DNA from: Variovorax davisae | GTDB lineage: Bacteria > Pseudomonadota > Gammaproteobacteria > Burkholderiales > Burkholderiaceae_C | Reading direction: 5' to 3' | Length of the DNA: 64,000 bases | Assembly (NCBI RefSeq): GCF_030316845.1 | Contig: NZ_JASZYS010000015.1 | Location: 62,001 to 126,000, forward strand | Part shown: positions 35,354-44,209 of the stretch, one piece after another | How positions within the stretch are numbered: the stretch's first letter is position 1 | How the letters are laid out: the number at the start of each line of letters is the position of its first letter | Made by a program: the position numbers and the translations under genes | Notes under the pieces: generated by a model | What the model saw: the letters and a program-made list of their open reading frames with translations, nothing else | Told to the model about the DNA's origin: nothing | Databases searched by the model: none

Positions 35354-37753
35354 ATGACCCAGCGGTCCCATGCAGCCTCCCTCCAACTCTCCCGAGAGAC
35401 GCGCGAGCGATTCGTCGCCGCCACCGAGCCGCTGATCGCGCCGGTCGCCCGGGCCATCGGCGAACGACTGACGGCCCTGGCCTCCCAGACCGCCAATGCG
35501 CGCGAGATGCAGGAGAACCGCGACGGTTTCCTGGCGTTCCAGACCCACGGCGCGAACTGGGTGGCGCAGTCGCAGGCGGCCTGGCGCAAGGCGCTGGCCA
35601 GCAGCGCCATCGAGGGCTCTTCTTCCAATTCGCTGTCGCGGCTCGAGCTCATCGGCGACGAGGTGGTCGAGACCGGCATCCTGTCGTCGCGGCTCGCGCA
35701 GACGATCCAGGACAAGGCCAGCTTCGAGCTCAACGACTTGCGGCTGCGCATCCAGCATCTCGAGGGCACCCATGAACTGGACGCCCGGGACATCCTGAAG
35801 CCCGAGGCACTGGCCAAGGTCCTGGTCGACCAGTGGCTGGCCACCGGCCTGAGCCGCGGCCTGTGGACCAAGGTCCAGGAGCAGGTCCAGCAGCACATGG
35901 TCGATCCGGTGGTCAAGGCCTACAAGGACGCCAACGCCTTCCTGGTCGGCAAGGACGTGATGCCCGAGATCGATCTCAAGAGCTTCGTGCGCCGCACCGG
36001 TTCGGTCGGCTCCGGCAACGCGCCGCTGGGCGGCAGCTTTGCGGGCGGCGCGGCCGCCAGCGCCTCGATGGGCATCGGCCAGACGCGGATGGTGCCGGGT
36101 GGCTTCGGCGCGCCGGCCGGCAGCTTCGCGCCGGCGGCGATCGGCGTCGGCCGCGGTGCGGCCGGCATGGGCCAGCAGGCCGGCGGCGACACCCTGGTGG
36201 CCACCGGCGGCTCGCCGCTGCTGATGGCGCGCCAGCGGGCCCAGGGCGTGCTGCTCAATCTCAAGCGCTTCGTGACGGCGCGCATCGGCGGCGACATCAC
36301 GCTGCCGCGCGGCCAGGGCGGCGGCGAGATGGCGGGCGGGGCCGGCGGCATGGTGGCCGGCGGCGCCGCCTCGCCCGCCTTCGTCGCCGCGATCGCGGAC
36401 GCCGAGGCGGCCTACCAGGTGGCGGCCTCGCAGTACGTGGTCGGCGAAGAGGCCACGGCCATCCACAACGCCTCGGCCGAACTGCGCCGGCGCACCAGCG
36501 AACTCAAGAAGAAGGCGCCCACCACCGCCGACAAGGCCACGGTCGAGATCGTGGCGCTGATGTTCCAGGCCATCCTGGCCGAGGAGCGGATCCCGTTCTC
36601 GGCCCGGGTCTGGTTCGCGCGGCTGCAGATGCCGGTGCTGCGCGTGGCCATCGCCGAACCCGAGTTCTTCGGCACCTTGCAGCATCCGGCGCGCATGCTG
36701 ATCGACCGCATGGGCTCCTGCGTGATGGGCTTCGATGCCGCCGCCATCTCGGGCAGCGCGCTCGAGGGCGAGATCCGTCGCGTGGTCCAGGTCATCGAGC
36801 AATACCCGGAAACCGGCCAGCGGGTGTTCAAGCTGGTGTTCGACGAATTCGTCGCCTTCCTTAACAAGTACCTGACGCAGAGCGACACCACCCAGCGGGT
36901 GATGAGCGTGGCGCAGCAGGTCGAGCAGAAGGAGACGATGGCGATCCAGTACACCATCGAGTTGCGCAAGATGCTCAACGACATGCCGGTGCGCGAGGAG
37001 ATCCGCGAGTTCCTGTTCAAGGTCTGGGCCGAGGTGCTGGCCATTGCCGCCCTGCGCTACGGCGCCCAGGACGAGCAGACCGTGACGCTGAAGCGGGTTG
37101 CCTCCGACCTGGTCTGGGCCGCCAGCGCCAAGCCGAACCGCAACGACCGCACCCGCGTCATCCAGGACCTCCCCAAGCTGTTGCAGCGGCTGCGCCAGGG
37201 CATGACGCTGCTGGGCATCGTGGGCGAGCCCCAGGAAGCGCACATCAAGACCATCGGCGCGACGCTGTCCGATGCCTTCCTGTCGAAGACCGAGGCGATC
37301 CCGCCGGCCAAGATCGAAGCCATGGCCAAGCGCCTGGCCAACCTCGAGGATTTCGTTTCCGACGAGGGCACCACCGACCTGCCGCTGGACGCCGCGAGCA
37401 TCGAGCTGCTGCTGGGCGTCGATGCCGCCTCGATCGAGGTCGTGCCCGACACCGGCACCAAGGTCAGCGAGGACATGCTGGCCTGGGCGCACGAGCTGCA
37501 GGTCGGCACCTGGTTCATGCTCGACCACAACGACCGCGTGAGCCAGGTCCAGTTCGTCTGGCGCAGCGACCGCAAGCAGCTGCACCTGTTCGCATCGAGC
37601 GACGGCCGCAGCTTCCTGATCCAGGTCGGCCGCCTGGCCTCCTACCTGCAGGCCGGCCTGCTGGTGCCGGCCGAAGAGGAAACCCTGACGGTGCGCGCCA
37701 CGCGCGAAGCGCTGGCCAAACTGGACGCCAACCCCGAGCGGCTGCTGAATTAG
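35354..37753 (+). CDS. DUF1631-family protein
   Basis: A 799-residue cytoplasmic protein of the DUF1631 family, common in beta- and gammaproteobacteria and without assigned function. There are no transmembrane helices. Recognisable blocks are SSNSLSRLELIGDEVVETGILSS, an alanine/glycine-rich low-complexity linker (about residues 215-345), LFQAILAEERIPFSARVWFARLQMPVLRVAI near 400, and a PilZ-like C-terminal segment (GTWFMLDHNDRVSQVQFVWRSDRKQLHLFASSDGRSFLI) near 715-755. The PilZ-like end suggests a possible link to cyclic-di-GMP. It follows secF by 100 bases. Confidence 0.85.
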   Translation: MTQRSHAASLQLSRETRERFVAATEPLIAPVARAIGERLTALASQTANAREMQENRDGFLAFQTHGANWVAQSQAAWRKALASSAIEGSSSNSLSRLELIGDEVVETGILSSRLAQTIQDKASFELNDLRLRIQHLEGTHELDARDILKPEALAKVLVDQWLATGLSRGLWTKVQEQVQQHMVDPVVKAYKDANAFLVGKDVMPEIDLKSFVRRTGSVGSGNAPLGGSFAGGAAASASMGIGQTRMVPGGFGAPAGSFAPAAIGVGRGAAGMGQQAGGDTLVATGGSPLLMARQRAQGVLLNLKRFVTARIGGDITLPRGQGGGEMAGGAGGMVAGGAASPAFVAAIADAEAAYQVAASQYVVGEEATAIHNASAELRRRTSELKKKAPTTADKATVEIVALMFQAILAEERIPFSARVWFARLQMPVLRVAIAEPEFFGTLQHPARMLIDRMGSCVMGFDAAAISGSALEGEIRRVVQVIEQYPETGQRVFKLVFDEFVAFLNKYLTQSDTTQRVMSVAQQVEQKETMAIQYTIELRKMLNDMPVREEIREFLFKVWAEVLAIAALRYGAQDEQTVTLKRVASDLVWAASAKPNRNDRTRVIQDLPKLLQRLRQGMTLLGIVGEPQEAHIKTIGATLSDAFLSKTEAIPPAKIEAMAKRLANLEDFVSDEGTTDLPLDAASIELLLGVDAASIEVVPDTGTKVSEDMLAWAHELQVGTWFMLDHNDRVSQVQFVWRSDRKQLHLFASSDGRSFLIQVGRLASYLQAGLLVPAEEETLTVRATREALAKLDANPERLLN

Positions 37754-37799
37754 CTCGCCTGGGTTGGGCTCTCTTCAGTCGGCCGACCTGGGGGCGAGC

Positions 37800-38315
37800 T
37801 CAATGCGCGATGCGGTCGCTCGAAGCGTCGCAGAGCTCGTCCAGCACGAGGGCGTCGGGCTCGACCCCGGTGCTCCAGTGCACCATCAGCACGATGATCT
37901 TGAGTTCGTCGAGCGCCAGCGGCTCGCCCGGCGTGGCCATGGCGCGCTCGACCACGATCTCGCGCATGCCGCCCGGCAGCACGCTGGCGGATTCGAGGAA
38001 GCTGATGAAGCCCAGGCATTCGGCGCCGATGTGCTCCTGTTCGGCACTCGAGTAGACGCGCATCGAATCGGCCGACTGGGGCAGCGCGGCGTCGGCCGCA
38101 ATGCCCGGCAGCACGGTGGCACTGGTGCCGTCGGCGTGGCGCTCGAGCTGGACGCCCCGGGTCGCCAGGCTCAGGCCGTCGAGCCAGTGCAGCGCCTCGC
38201 GGATCTCGTCGGCATCGAAGCCCTGCGCGCTGAGCTTGCGCCCCAGCTGCTCGGGTTCGGGGCAGGCGTCGCCGCGCCAGTAGTTTTCGTAGACATACAC
38301 GAGCACTTCGAACAT
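37800..38315 (-). CDS. smg: Smg family protein (DUF494)
   Basis: A 171-residue protein; E. coli Smg is about 157. It starts MFEVLVYVYENYW and carries the block EQEHIGAECLGFISFLESASVL typical of DUF494. Its function is unknown, but in many proteobacteria it sits directly after dprA, as here. It lies 67 bases downstream of the frameshifted dprA. The longer open frame from 38561 is only the shadow of dprA. Confidence 0.9.
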   Translation of the reverse strand: MFEVLVYVYENYWRGDACPEPEQLGRKLSAQGFDADEIREALHWLDGLSLATRGVQLERHADGTSATVLPGIAADAALPQSADSMRVYSSAEQEHIGAECLGFISFLESASVLPGGMREIVVERAMATPGEPLALDELKIIVLMVHWSTGVEPDALVLDELCDASSDRIAH

Positions 38316-38382
38316 GGGTTCAATATAGCCCACTCGCAGCGCCGGCCGTCGAAAGTTGCGCCGACACGACGGTGCCGGCGGC

Positions 38383-39508
38383 TCAGCCAAGCGCGACGCG
38401 CTGGAACAAGCCCCCCGGCAGGCGGGCCACGCTGCCCGCCAGTTCGAGTTCCAGCAGCTGCGCCTGCAGCATGGCGGGGCTGAATCCGGTGCGGGCGCAC
38501 AGGGCGTCCAGGCTGACCGGATCGAATCCGAGTGCGCCCAGCAAGGCGGGCTCGGCGGCATCGTCGGCGGGGGCGGGCGACGGCGGCGCGGGCGGCGGCG
38601 CGAAGCGCAATTCCTCCAGCACGTCGGCCACCGACTCGACCAGCTTGGCGCCTTGCCGGATCAGGGCGTGGCAGCCGCGCGACTGCGGCGAATGGGATCG
38701 AGCCCGGGATCGCGAACACCTCCCGCCCCGCCTCGGCCGCCAGTCGCGCCGTGATCAGCGAGCCGGAGCGCAGGGCGGCCTCGACGACCAGCGTGCCGCG
38801 TGCGAGCCCGGCGATGATGCGGTTGCGCTTCGGGAAGTTCTGGTTCAGGGGCGGCGTGCCCAGCGGGTATTCGCTCACGATCAGGCCTTGCGCGGCGATC
38901 CGGTGCGCCAGTTCGCGATGGCGCGCCGGATAGACGCGGTCGAGGCCCGTGCCCACCACCGCCACCGTGGCCGGCTGCCCCGGCCGGGCGGCCGCCTCGA
39001 GCGCGCCTTCATGGGCCGCGCCATCGATGCCGAGCGCCAGGCCCGACACCACGGTCAGGCCCGCCTCGCCGAAGGCCCGCGCGAAGGCCCGCGCGTTCCC
39101 GGCGCCCTGCGCGGTGGGATTGCGGCTGCCGACCATCGCGATGCTGCGCGCCAGCTGCGCCAGTTCGAAGCCCTGCGCGCCGAGCAGATAGAGCATCAGC
39201 GGTGGATCGGCGGTCTCGAGCAGCGCCGCCGGATAGCCCGGGTCGCCGAGCGTCACGATGCGGCGCGTGGCACCTTGGGCTTCGGTGCCCTGGAGCCATT
39301 CGACGGTGCGATCGAGCAAGGCCGGAAGTTCGGCCGGCACGCGCTGGAGCGCCTCGGCCTGGGCCGGGCTGGCCACCTGCGACAGGGCCTGCCGCGTCTG
39401 CGAAAAGACGTCGCCCGGCAGGCCGAAGGCGGCGAGCAGCGCGCGCGCGGCGACGTTCCCGATGCCGGGCGTCAGCGCAAGGCGCAGGGAGAGTTCGTCG
39501 CGCGCCAC
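38383..39508 (-). pseudogene. dprA: DNA processing protein DprA, one-base frameshift
   Basis: DprA loads RecA onto incoming single-stranded DNA in natural transformation. The N-terminal SAM-like part and Rossmann fold read correctly from GTG 39508: SIAMVGSRNPTAQGAGNA, GLALGIDGAAHEGAL, PLNQNFPKRNRIIAGLA, EVFAIPGSI. The frame is then lost at about 38694-38696, where a run GGG (CCC on the coding strand) appears one base too long. Removing one base restores HSPQSRGCHALIRQGAKLVESVADVLEEL and the C-terminal winged helix, ending at 38383. The restored protein would be 374 residues, a normal length. Either a real recent mutation or an assembly error; the rest of the gene shows no decay. Confidence 0.88.
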
Positions 39509-39527
39509 ACCGAGAAGCGCGCTCGCA

Positions 39528-40748
39528 TCAGGGGTTGACCAGCAGGTCGCCGACCCGCGGGGTGTCGTTGATCTCGAGCACCAGCGCGTAGGACGCCTTT
39601 TCGAACGGACGGAACACCATCAGCAGGCCGATGCGCTCGTTCGGCAGCTTGAGCACGGCCTTGCCGGTGTCGTTGGGCGCGCCCGCGCGGTCGACGATGG
39701 TGTCGCCGTTCTTCAGGATGGCCAGCACATGGCCGGACTCGATGCCGTCGCGGGTTCCCTTGTTGATGACCACCACCTGGTTCTGGGCCGCGAACTGCAC
39801 CGCGTTGCCGTAGACCGAGACGATGCGCCCGTCGATCGGCTGTTCGGGCGCGCGCGGCGCGTAGCTGAGCAGCTGGCGCGTCGGCTCGGGCAGCAGGCGG
39901 TCGCCGGCGCGCATCTCCTCGCGCGCGGCCACGATGTCGATGGTCGCGGGGACCACGTTGACGACCTCCTTGCCTTCGACCTGCTGGGTGGCGACGCTCT
40001 GGCTGCGCTTGAGCTGGGCCTTGCCGAGGTAGGCCGCCTCGAAGCCGAGCAGCTCGCCGGTGGCCGGGTCCTTCAGCGGCGTCGCGTTGCGGAAGATGCG
40101 ATAGGTCTTGATCGGGCCGGCGGTCTCGATCAGCTGCTCGTCGGCCTGGCCCAGCGCGTAGGCACGGTCGCCACGGGCCAGCAGCACGCGGCTGTCGTTG
40201 CCGGCCACGATGTGGGGCGCGGCCTTGAGGGTGTCCTCGTCGACGATGATCGGCTCGCTCAGGAAAGGCTCGATCAGGCTCGGGTTGAGGGTCGGCAGCG
40301 CCATTCCGGACATCGACTCGTAGCGGGCGCGCGGCGACAGCTTGATCGTCCCATCGGAGGCGCCGCCGCGGCGGGTGCTGAGGCGGGCCCGGCCGCCGCT
40401 CTTGTCCAGGTAGAGCACCTGGCCCGGGTAGATCCGGTGCGGGTTGGCGATCTCCTTGATGTTCATGCCCCAGAGCTCGGGCCAGCGCCAGGGGCTGCGC
40501 AGGAACAGGCGGGAGATGGCCCACAGCGTGTCGCCGGGCTTGACCGTGTATTCGTCAGGCGCGTTGGGCGCCAGCTCGCTGATCGGGATGCCCGCCTGCG
40601 AGGCCTGCTGGGCCACCGCCCGCTGCTGTGGCGTGACCGGATAGTTCTGCGCGAAAGCGTTCGTGGCGCCAGCCACCCCCAGGGCGACGGCCGCCAGGGT
40701 GGCCAGGTGGCTGGGACGCAGGCTTTCGTTGATTCGGAGTTTGGTCAT
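39528..40748 (-). CDS. LysM peptidoglycan-binding protein, exported
   Basis: A 406-residue secreted or periplasmic protein. The signal peptide covers about residues 1-34 (cleavage after TNAFA). A LysM domain at about 66-118 (EYTVKPGDTLWAISRLFL ... NPHRIYPGQVLYL) is followed by a long C-terminal region with no recognised domain. It resembles the LysM proteins that precede dprA-smg in Burkholderiales. It lies divergent from def, and dprA starts 19 bases downstream, so LysM-dprA-smg probably form one unit. The 40749-40908 gap holds both promoters; no strong boxes were identified. Confidence 0.9.
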   Translation of the reverse strand: MTKLRINESLRPSHLATLAAVALGVAGATNAFAQNYPVTPQQRAVAQQASQAGIPISELAPNAPDEYTVKPGDTLWAISRLFLRSPWRWPELWGMNIKEIANPHRIYPGQVLYLDKSGGRARLSTRRGGASDGTIKLSPRARYESMSGMALPTLNPSLIEPFLSEPIIVDEDTLKAAPHIVAGNDSRVLLARGDRAYALGQADEQLIETAGPIKTYRIFRNATPLKDPATGELLGFEAAYLGKAQLKRSQSVATQQVEGKEVVNVVPATIDIVAAREEMRAGDRLLPEPTRQLLSYAPRAPEQPIDGRIVSVYGNAVQFAAQNQVVVINKGTRDGIESGHVLAILKNGDTIVDRAGAPNDTGKAVLKLPNERIGLLMVFRPFEKASYALVLEINDTPRVGDLLVNP

Positions 40749-40908
40749 GGTTTATGGTGTGCACACACTACGCCACGCAGGATGTACGAATCCTCACAAT
40801 TTGCTACGAATTTTGCGCTGAAGCCCTTGATAGGGCAACGTATTCGGTCCGTTCGCCGGCAGGGCGTCGCGGAAATGGCGAAAATAGCGACAACTTCTCC
40901 TCGCTTTC

Positions 40909-41442
40909 ATGGCAAAAAGAACCATTTTGAGTTACCCGGACCCCCGCCTCCACACGGTGGCCAAGCCGGTGCAGGGCGTCGATGCGCGCATCAAGACGCT
41001 GGTCGCGGACATGCTCGAGACCATGCACGACGCCAACGGCATCGGCCTGGCGGCGACCCAGGTCGACGTCCACGAGCGGCTGGTGGTGATCGACATTTCG
41101 GAAGACCGCGACAAGCCGATCGTCCTGATCAATCCCGAGATCGTCTGGGCCAGCGACGAGAAGGTGCTGAATGAAGAAGGCTGCCTGTCGGTGCCGGGCA
41201 TCTACGACGGCGTCGAGCGCTCGACCTCGGTGCGCGTGAGCGCGCTCGATGCCGACGGCGAACCGCAGACGATCGAGGCCGAGGGCCTGCTCGCGGTCTG
41301 CATCCAGCACGAGCTCGACCACCTGCTGGGCAAGGTGTTCGTCGAGTACCTGTCGCCGCTCAAGCGCAACCGGATCAAGAGCAAGCTGCTCAAGCAGCAG
41401 CGCGAAGACCAGAAGTCGGAACAGCGCGAAGGGCGGCGTTGA
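40909..41442 (+). CDS. def: Peptide deformylase
   Basis: A 177-residue metalloenzyme removing the formyl group from nascent N-termini. All three motifs are present: GIGLAATQ (about residue 44), EGCLSVP (about 89, metal Cys) and QHELDHLLG (about 132, metal His pair and catalytic Glu). Paired with fmt two genes downstream, the standard arrangement. Confidence 0.97.
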   Translation: MAKRTILSYPDPRLHTVAKPVQGVDARIKTLVADMLETMHDANGIGLAATQVDVHERLVVIDISEDRDKPIVLINPEIVWASDEKVLNEEGCLSVPGIYDGVERSTSVRVSALDADGEPQTIEAEGLLAVCIQHELDHLLGKVFVEYLSPLKRNRIKSKLLKQQREDQKSEQREGRR

Positions 41443-41444
41443 CC

Positions 41445-41933
41445 ATGCGGGCCCTGTGGCCGGTGGCAGCGGCGCTGCTGGTGGCGCTGTCCGGCTGCGC
41501 GCTCGATCCGACGCGGCTGCCGCTCGGCAGCACCCGTGACCAGACGCTGCAGAAGCTCGGCCAGCCGAGCGCCACCTACGCGATGCCGGGCGGCGGCGAG
41601 CGGCTGCAGTATTCGCGGGCGCCCTCGGGCTTCGCCGTCAACAACGTCGACCTCGACGCCGGCGGCCGGGTGGTCTCGATCCGCCAGGAGCTCGAGGACG
41701 GCATGTTCGACATCACGATCAAGCCGGGTGTCTGGCGGGTCGACGACGTGCTGCGCAGCTATGGCCGGCCCTTCGAGATTTCTCAGGTGCGGCCGTTCGA
41801 CGGCGATGTCTGGGCCTGGCGCTACAAGTCGCAGAACAATCCGCGGCTGCTCTATATCTACATCGATCTGGACGGCGTGGTCGACCACTACCACACGGCG
41901 GACGATCTGCGCCAGCTGATGACCGACCAATGA
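41445..41933 (+). CDS. Predicted lipoprotein between def and fmt
   Basis: A 162-residue protein with a lipoprotein signal (MRALWPVAAALLVALSGC, lipobox LSGC, cysteine about residue 18). The mature part contains GSTRDQTLQKLGQPSATYAMPGGGERLQY, reminiscent of the SmpA/BamE fold that uses a G-x(3)-V-x(3)-LG-P motif. ATG 41445 starts just after the def stop; a TTG at 41439 is the longer alternative. The stop overlaps fmt as ATGA. Function unknown, possibly an envelope-assembly lipoprotein. Confidence 0.8.
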   Translation: MRALWPVAAALLVALSGCALDPTRLPLGSTRDQTLQKLGQPSATYAMPGGGERLQYSRAPSGFAVNNVDLDAGGRVVSIRQELEDGMFDITIKPGVWRVDDVLRSYGRPFEISQVRPFDGDVWAWRYKSQNNPRLLYIYIDLDGVVDHYHTADDLRQLMTDQ

Positions 41934-42889
41934 GCTCACTGAAAGTCGCGTTCGCGGGCACGCCCGAGTTCGCCCGGGTCGCGCTGGAGGCGATCGCGGC
42001 GGCCGGCTTCGAGGTCGTGCTGGTGCTGACGCAGCCGGACCGCCCCGCCGGCCGCGGCATGAAGCTGCAGGCCTCGCCGGTGAAGCAGTTCGCAGTCGGC
42101 CGAGGCTGGCCGGTGGCGCAGCCGCGCAGCCTGAGGCTCGACGGCAAGTACCCGGACGACGCGGCCGCCGCGCGCGAGGCCATCGCGGCCGCGGGCGCCG
42201 ACGCGATGGTGGTCGCCGCCTACGGCCTGATCCTGCCCCAATGGGTGCTGGATGCGCCGCGGCTCGGCTGCCTCAACATCCACGCCAGCCTGCTGCCGCG
42301 CTGGCGGGGCGCGGCGCCGATCCACCGGGCGATCGAGGCCGGCGATGCGCAGACCGGCGTCACCATCATGCAGATGGACGCCGGACTCGACACCGGCGAC
42401 ATGCTGCTGCGCGAGGCGCTCGACATCGGCGCCGACAGCACCGCGCGGCTGCACGACCGGCTCGCCGCGATGGGTGGCCGGCTGATCGTCGATGCCTTGG
42501 GACAGGCGGCGGCCGGCACGCTGAAGGCCGAGCCCCAGCCGGTCGAAGGCGTGACCTACGCCCACAAGGTCGAGAAGGCCGAAGCCCAGATCGACTGGTC
42601 GCTCGACGCCGCGACCATCGTGCGCCGGGTGCGCGCCTTCGACCCCTTCCCGGGCGCCAGCAGCGTGCTCGACGGCGAGACGATCAAGCTGTGGGCCGCC
42701 GAGGCCGAGCCGGGCGGGGCCGGAGAGGCGCCCGGCACGGTGCTGGCCGTGACAGCTTCGGGCATCGCCATCGCGGCGAAGGGCTCCGTGCTGCGGGTGA
42801 CCGAACTGCAGCGCGCCGGCGGCAGGCGGCTGGCGGTCGCCGACTTCCTGCGTGGGTTCGACGTCCAGCCCGGCCATCGCTTCCACTGA
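41930..42889 (+). CDS. fmt: Methionyl-tRNA formyltransferase
   Basis: A 319-residue enzyme transferring formyl from 10-formyl-THF to initiator Met-tRNA. Seen are VAFAGTPEFARVALEAI at the N-terminus, AYGLILPQWVLDAPRLGCLNIHASLLPRWRGAAPIHRAIEAGD (about residues 88-130, containing the catalytic Asn-His) and the C-terminal tRNA-binding barrel. It overlaps the lipoprotein gene before it and the azlC gene after it (TGATG). Confidence 0.97.
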   Translation: MSSLKVAFAGTPEFARVALEAIAAAGFEVVLVLTQPDRPAGRGMKLQASPVKQFAVGRGWPVAQPRSLRLDGKYPDDAAAAREAIAAAGADAMVVAAYGLILPQWVLDAPRLGCLNIHASLLPRWRGAAPIHRAIEAGDAQTGVTIMQMDAGLDTGDMLLREALDIGADSTARLHDRLAAMGGRLIVDALGQAAAGTLKAEPQPVEGVTYAHKVEKAEAQIDWSLDAATIVRRVRAFDPFPGASSVLDGETIKLWAAEAEPGGAGEAPGTVLAVTASGIAIAAKGSVLRVTELQRAGGRRLAVADFLRGFDVQPGHRFH

Positions 42890-43629
42890 TGTTTCTCTCC
42901 TCCGCGATCCGGCGCCAGCCGGAATTCCGCCAGGGCGTGAGCGACATGGCCACGGTCGCCATGGGCATCGGCGCCTGGGGCCTGATGACCGGCGTGGCGA
43001 TGCTCAAGTCGGGCATGAGCGTGTTCGAGTCGGTGGCGATGACGCTGCTGGTTTACGCGGGCAGTTCGCAGCTGGCCGCCATCCCGCTGCTGATCGCGGG
43101 CGCGCCGGCCTGGGTCATCCTGGCCACGGGCTTCTGCGTCAACCTGCGCTTCGTGGTCTTCAGCCTGCACTTGCGGCCCTACCTGATGCACATGCCGCGC
43201 TGGCGCCGCATCACCCACGGCTATCTCACGGCCGACATGAGCTATGCGCTGTTCACCCGCAAGTACGCGCAAGCGCCGCGCACCCGCGCCGAGGAGCAGG
43301 CCCAGGAGGCCTATCTCACCGGCAACTACTGCGTGACCTGGTGCGCGTGGATGGGCATGAGCCTGCTCGGCATCCTGCTGGCCAACATGATCCCGCAGGG
43401 CTGGGGCCTGGGCTTCGCCGGCGTGCTGAGCCTGGTGGCGATCGTCTGCTCGATGGCGACCACCCGGCTGCGCCTGCTGGCGGTGCTGATCGCCTCGGTC
43501 ACCGCGGTGGCGGCCTATGCGCTGCCGCTCAAGCTCAACATCGTGGTCGCCATCGGTGTCGCGGTGCTGGCCTGCTTCTGGCTCGAAAAGCAGTTCGGGC
43601 TGGACGCCGAGGCGGAGGACGACAGGTGA
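42889..43629 (+). CDS. azlC: AzlC-family branched-chain amino acid exporter subunit
   Basis: A 246-residue membrane protein with about seven to eight helices and the AzlC motif VYAGSSQLAAIPLLIAGAP...NLRFVVFSLHLRPYL. AzlCD exports branched-chain amino acids or azaleucine. ATG 42889 overlaps the fmt stop; the next gene, azlD, overlaps by GTGA, so the two subunits are coupled. Confidence 0.9.
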   Translation: MFLSSAIRRQPEFRQGVSDMATVAMGIGAWGLMTGVAMLKSGMSVFESVAMTLLVYAGSSQLAAIPLLIAGAPAWVILATGFCVNLRFVVFSLHLRPYLMHMPRWRRITHGYLTADMSYALFTRKYAQAPRTRAEEQAQEAYLTGNYCVTWCAWMGMSLLGILLANMIPQGWGLGFAGVLSLVAIVCSMATTRLRLLAVLIASVTAVAAYALPLKLNIVVAIGVAVLACFWLEKQFGLDAEAEDDR

Positions 43630-43973
43630 GCACCCTGTTCGGCGGCACCGATCTCTGGACCCTCGGGGTGATCCTCGGCCTGGCCGCCGTCACCGTGCTC
43701 ACGCGCTGCTTCTTCTTCATCCTCGACCGGCCCTGGGGCCTGCCGGAGTGGGCCCACCGGGCACTGCACTACGCGCCGGCGGCCGCGCTGGCGGCCGTGA
43801 TCGCGCCCGAGATCGTCATGACGCAGGGCCACCTGATCTCGACCCTGCACGACGCCCGGCTCTACGGGGCCGTCGCCGGCACCGCCTATTTCTTCTGGCG
43901 GCGCGGCGTGCTCGGGACGATGCTGGCGGGGATGGCGGTGTACCTGCCGCTGCATCTGGGACTCGGCTGGTAG
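43626..43973 (+). CDS. azlD: AzlD-family exporter subunit
   Basis: A 115-residue membrane protein with four helices (LGVILGLAAVTVLTRCFFFIL, ALHYAPAAALAAVIAPEIV), typical of AzlD, the small partner of AzlC. The start is GTG 43626, overlapping the azlC stop. Confidence 0.88.
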   Translation: MSTLFGGTDLWTLGVILGLAAVTVLTRCFFFILDRPWGLPEWAHRALHYAPAAALAAVIAPEIVMTQGHLISTLHDARLYGAVAGTAYFFWRRGVLGTMLAGMAVYLPLHLGLGW

Positions 43974-43982
43974 GGGCGCCGG

Positions 43983-44198
43983 TCAGGCGGCGTCCGGTGG
44001 GGCTTCGGGCGCGACGCCGCTGTCGCGCGCGGCTTCGATGCAGGCCAGCAGCACGGCCTGGTCGCCGCACTGGTTGGCCAGCAGCAGCACCAGGCGGGCA
44101 TCGAAGTCGGCGCTCTGGGCCTCGGTCAGCCCTTCATGGGCGCTGACCCAGGCCGCGTAGAAGCCGTCGGGATCGGGGATGTGGGGTTCGGTGATCAT
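43983..44198 (-). CDS. DUF2783-family small protein
   Basis: A 71-residue soluble protein starting MITEPHIPDPDGFYAAWVSAH and containing AQSADFDARLVLLLANQCGD, the DUF2783 pattern. It is the last gene of the minus-strand aromatic-type cluster. A TTG at 44213 overlapping the hydroxylase stop would add five residues; neither start has a clear ribosome site. Function unknown, but DUF2783 genes commonly accompany MhpA-like hydroxylases. Confidence 0.72.
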   Translation of the reverse strand: MITEPHIPDPDGFYAAWVSAHEGLTEAQSADFDARLVLLLANQCGDQAVLLACIEAARDSGVAPEAPPDAA

Positions 44199-44209
44199 GG
44201 GGGTGCCGT

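Noticed and set aside
38171..38382. The end of the open dprA frame as a long C-terminal domain
   Set aside because: After the frameshift the translation is Arg/Ala-rich nonsense running into smg; the correct C-terminus is in the adjacent frame and ends at 38383.
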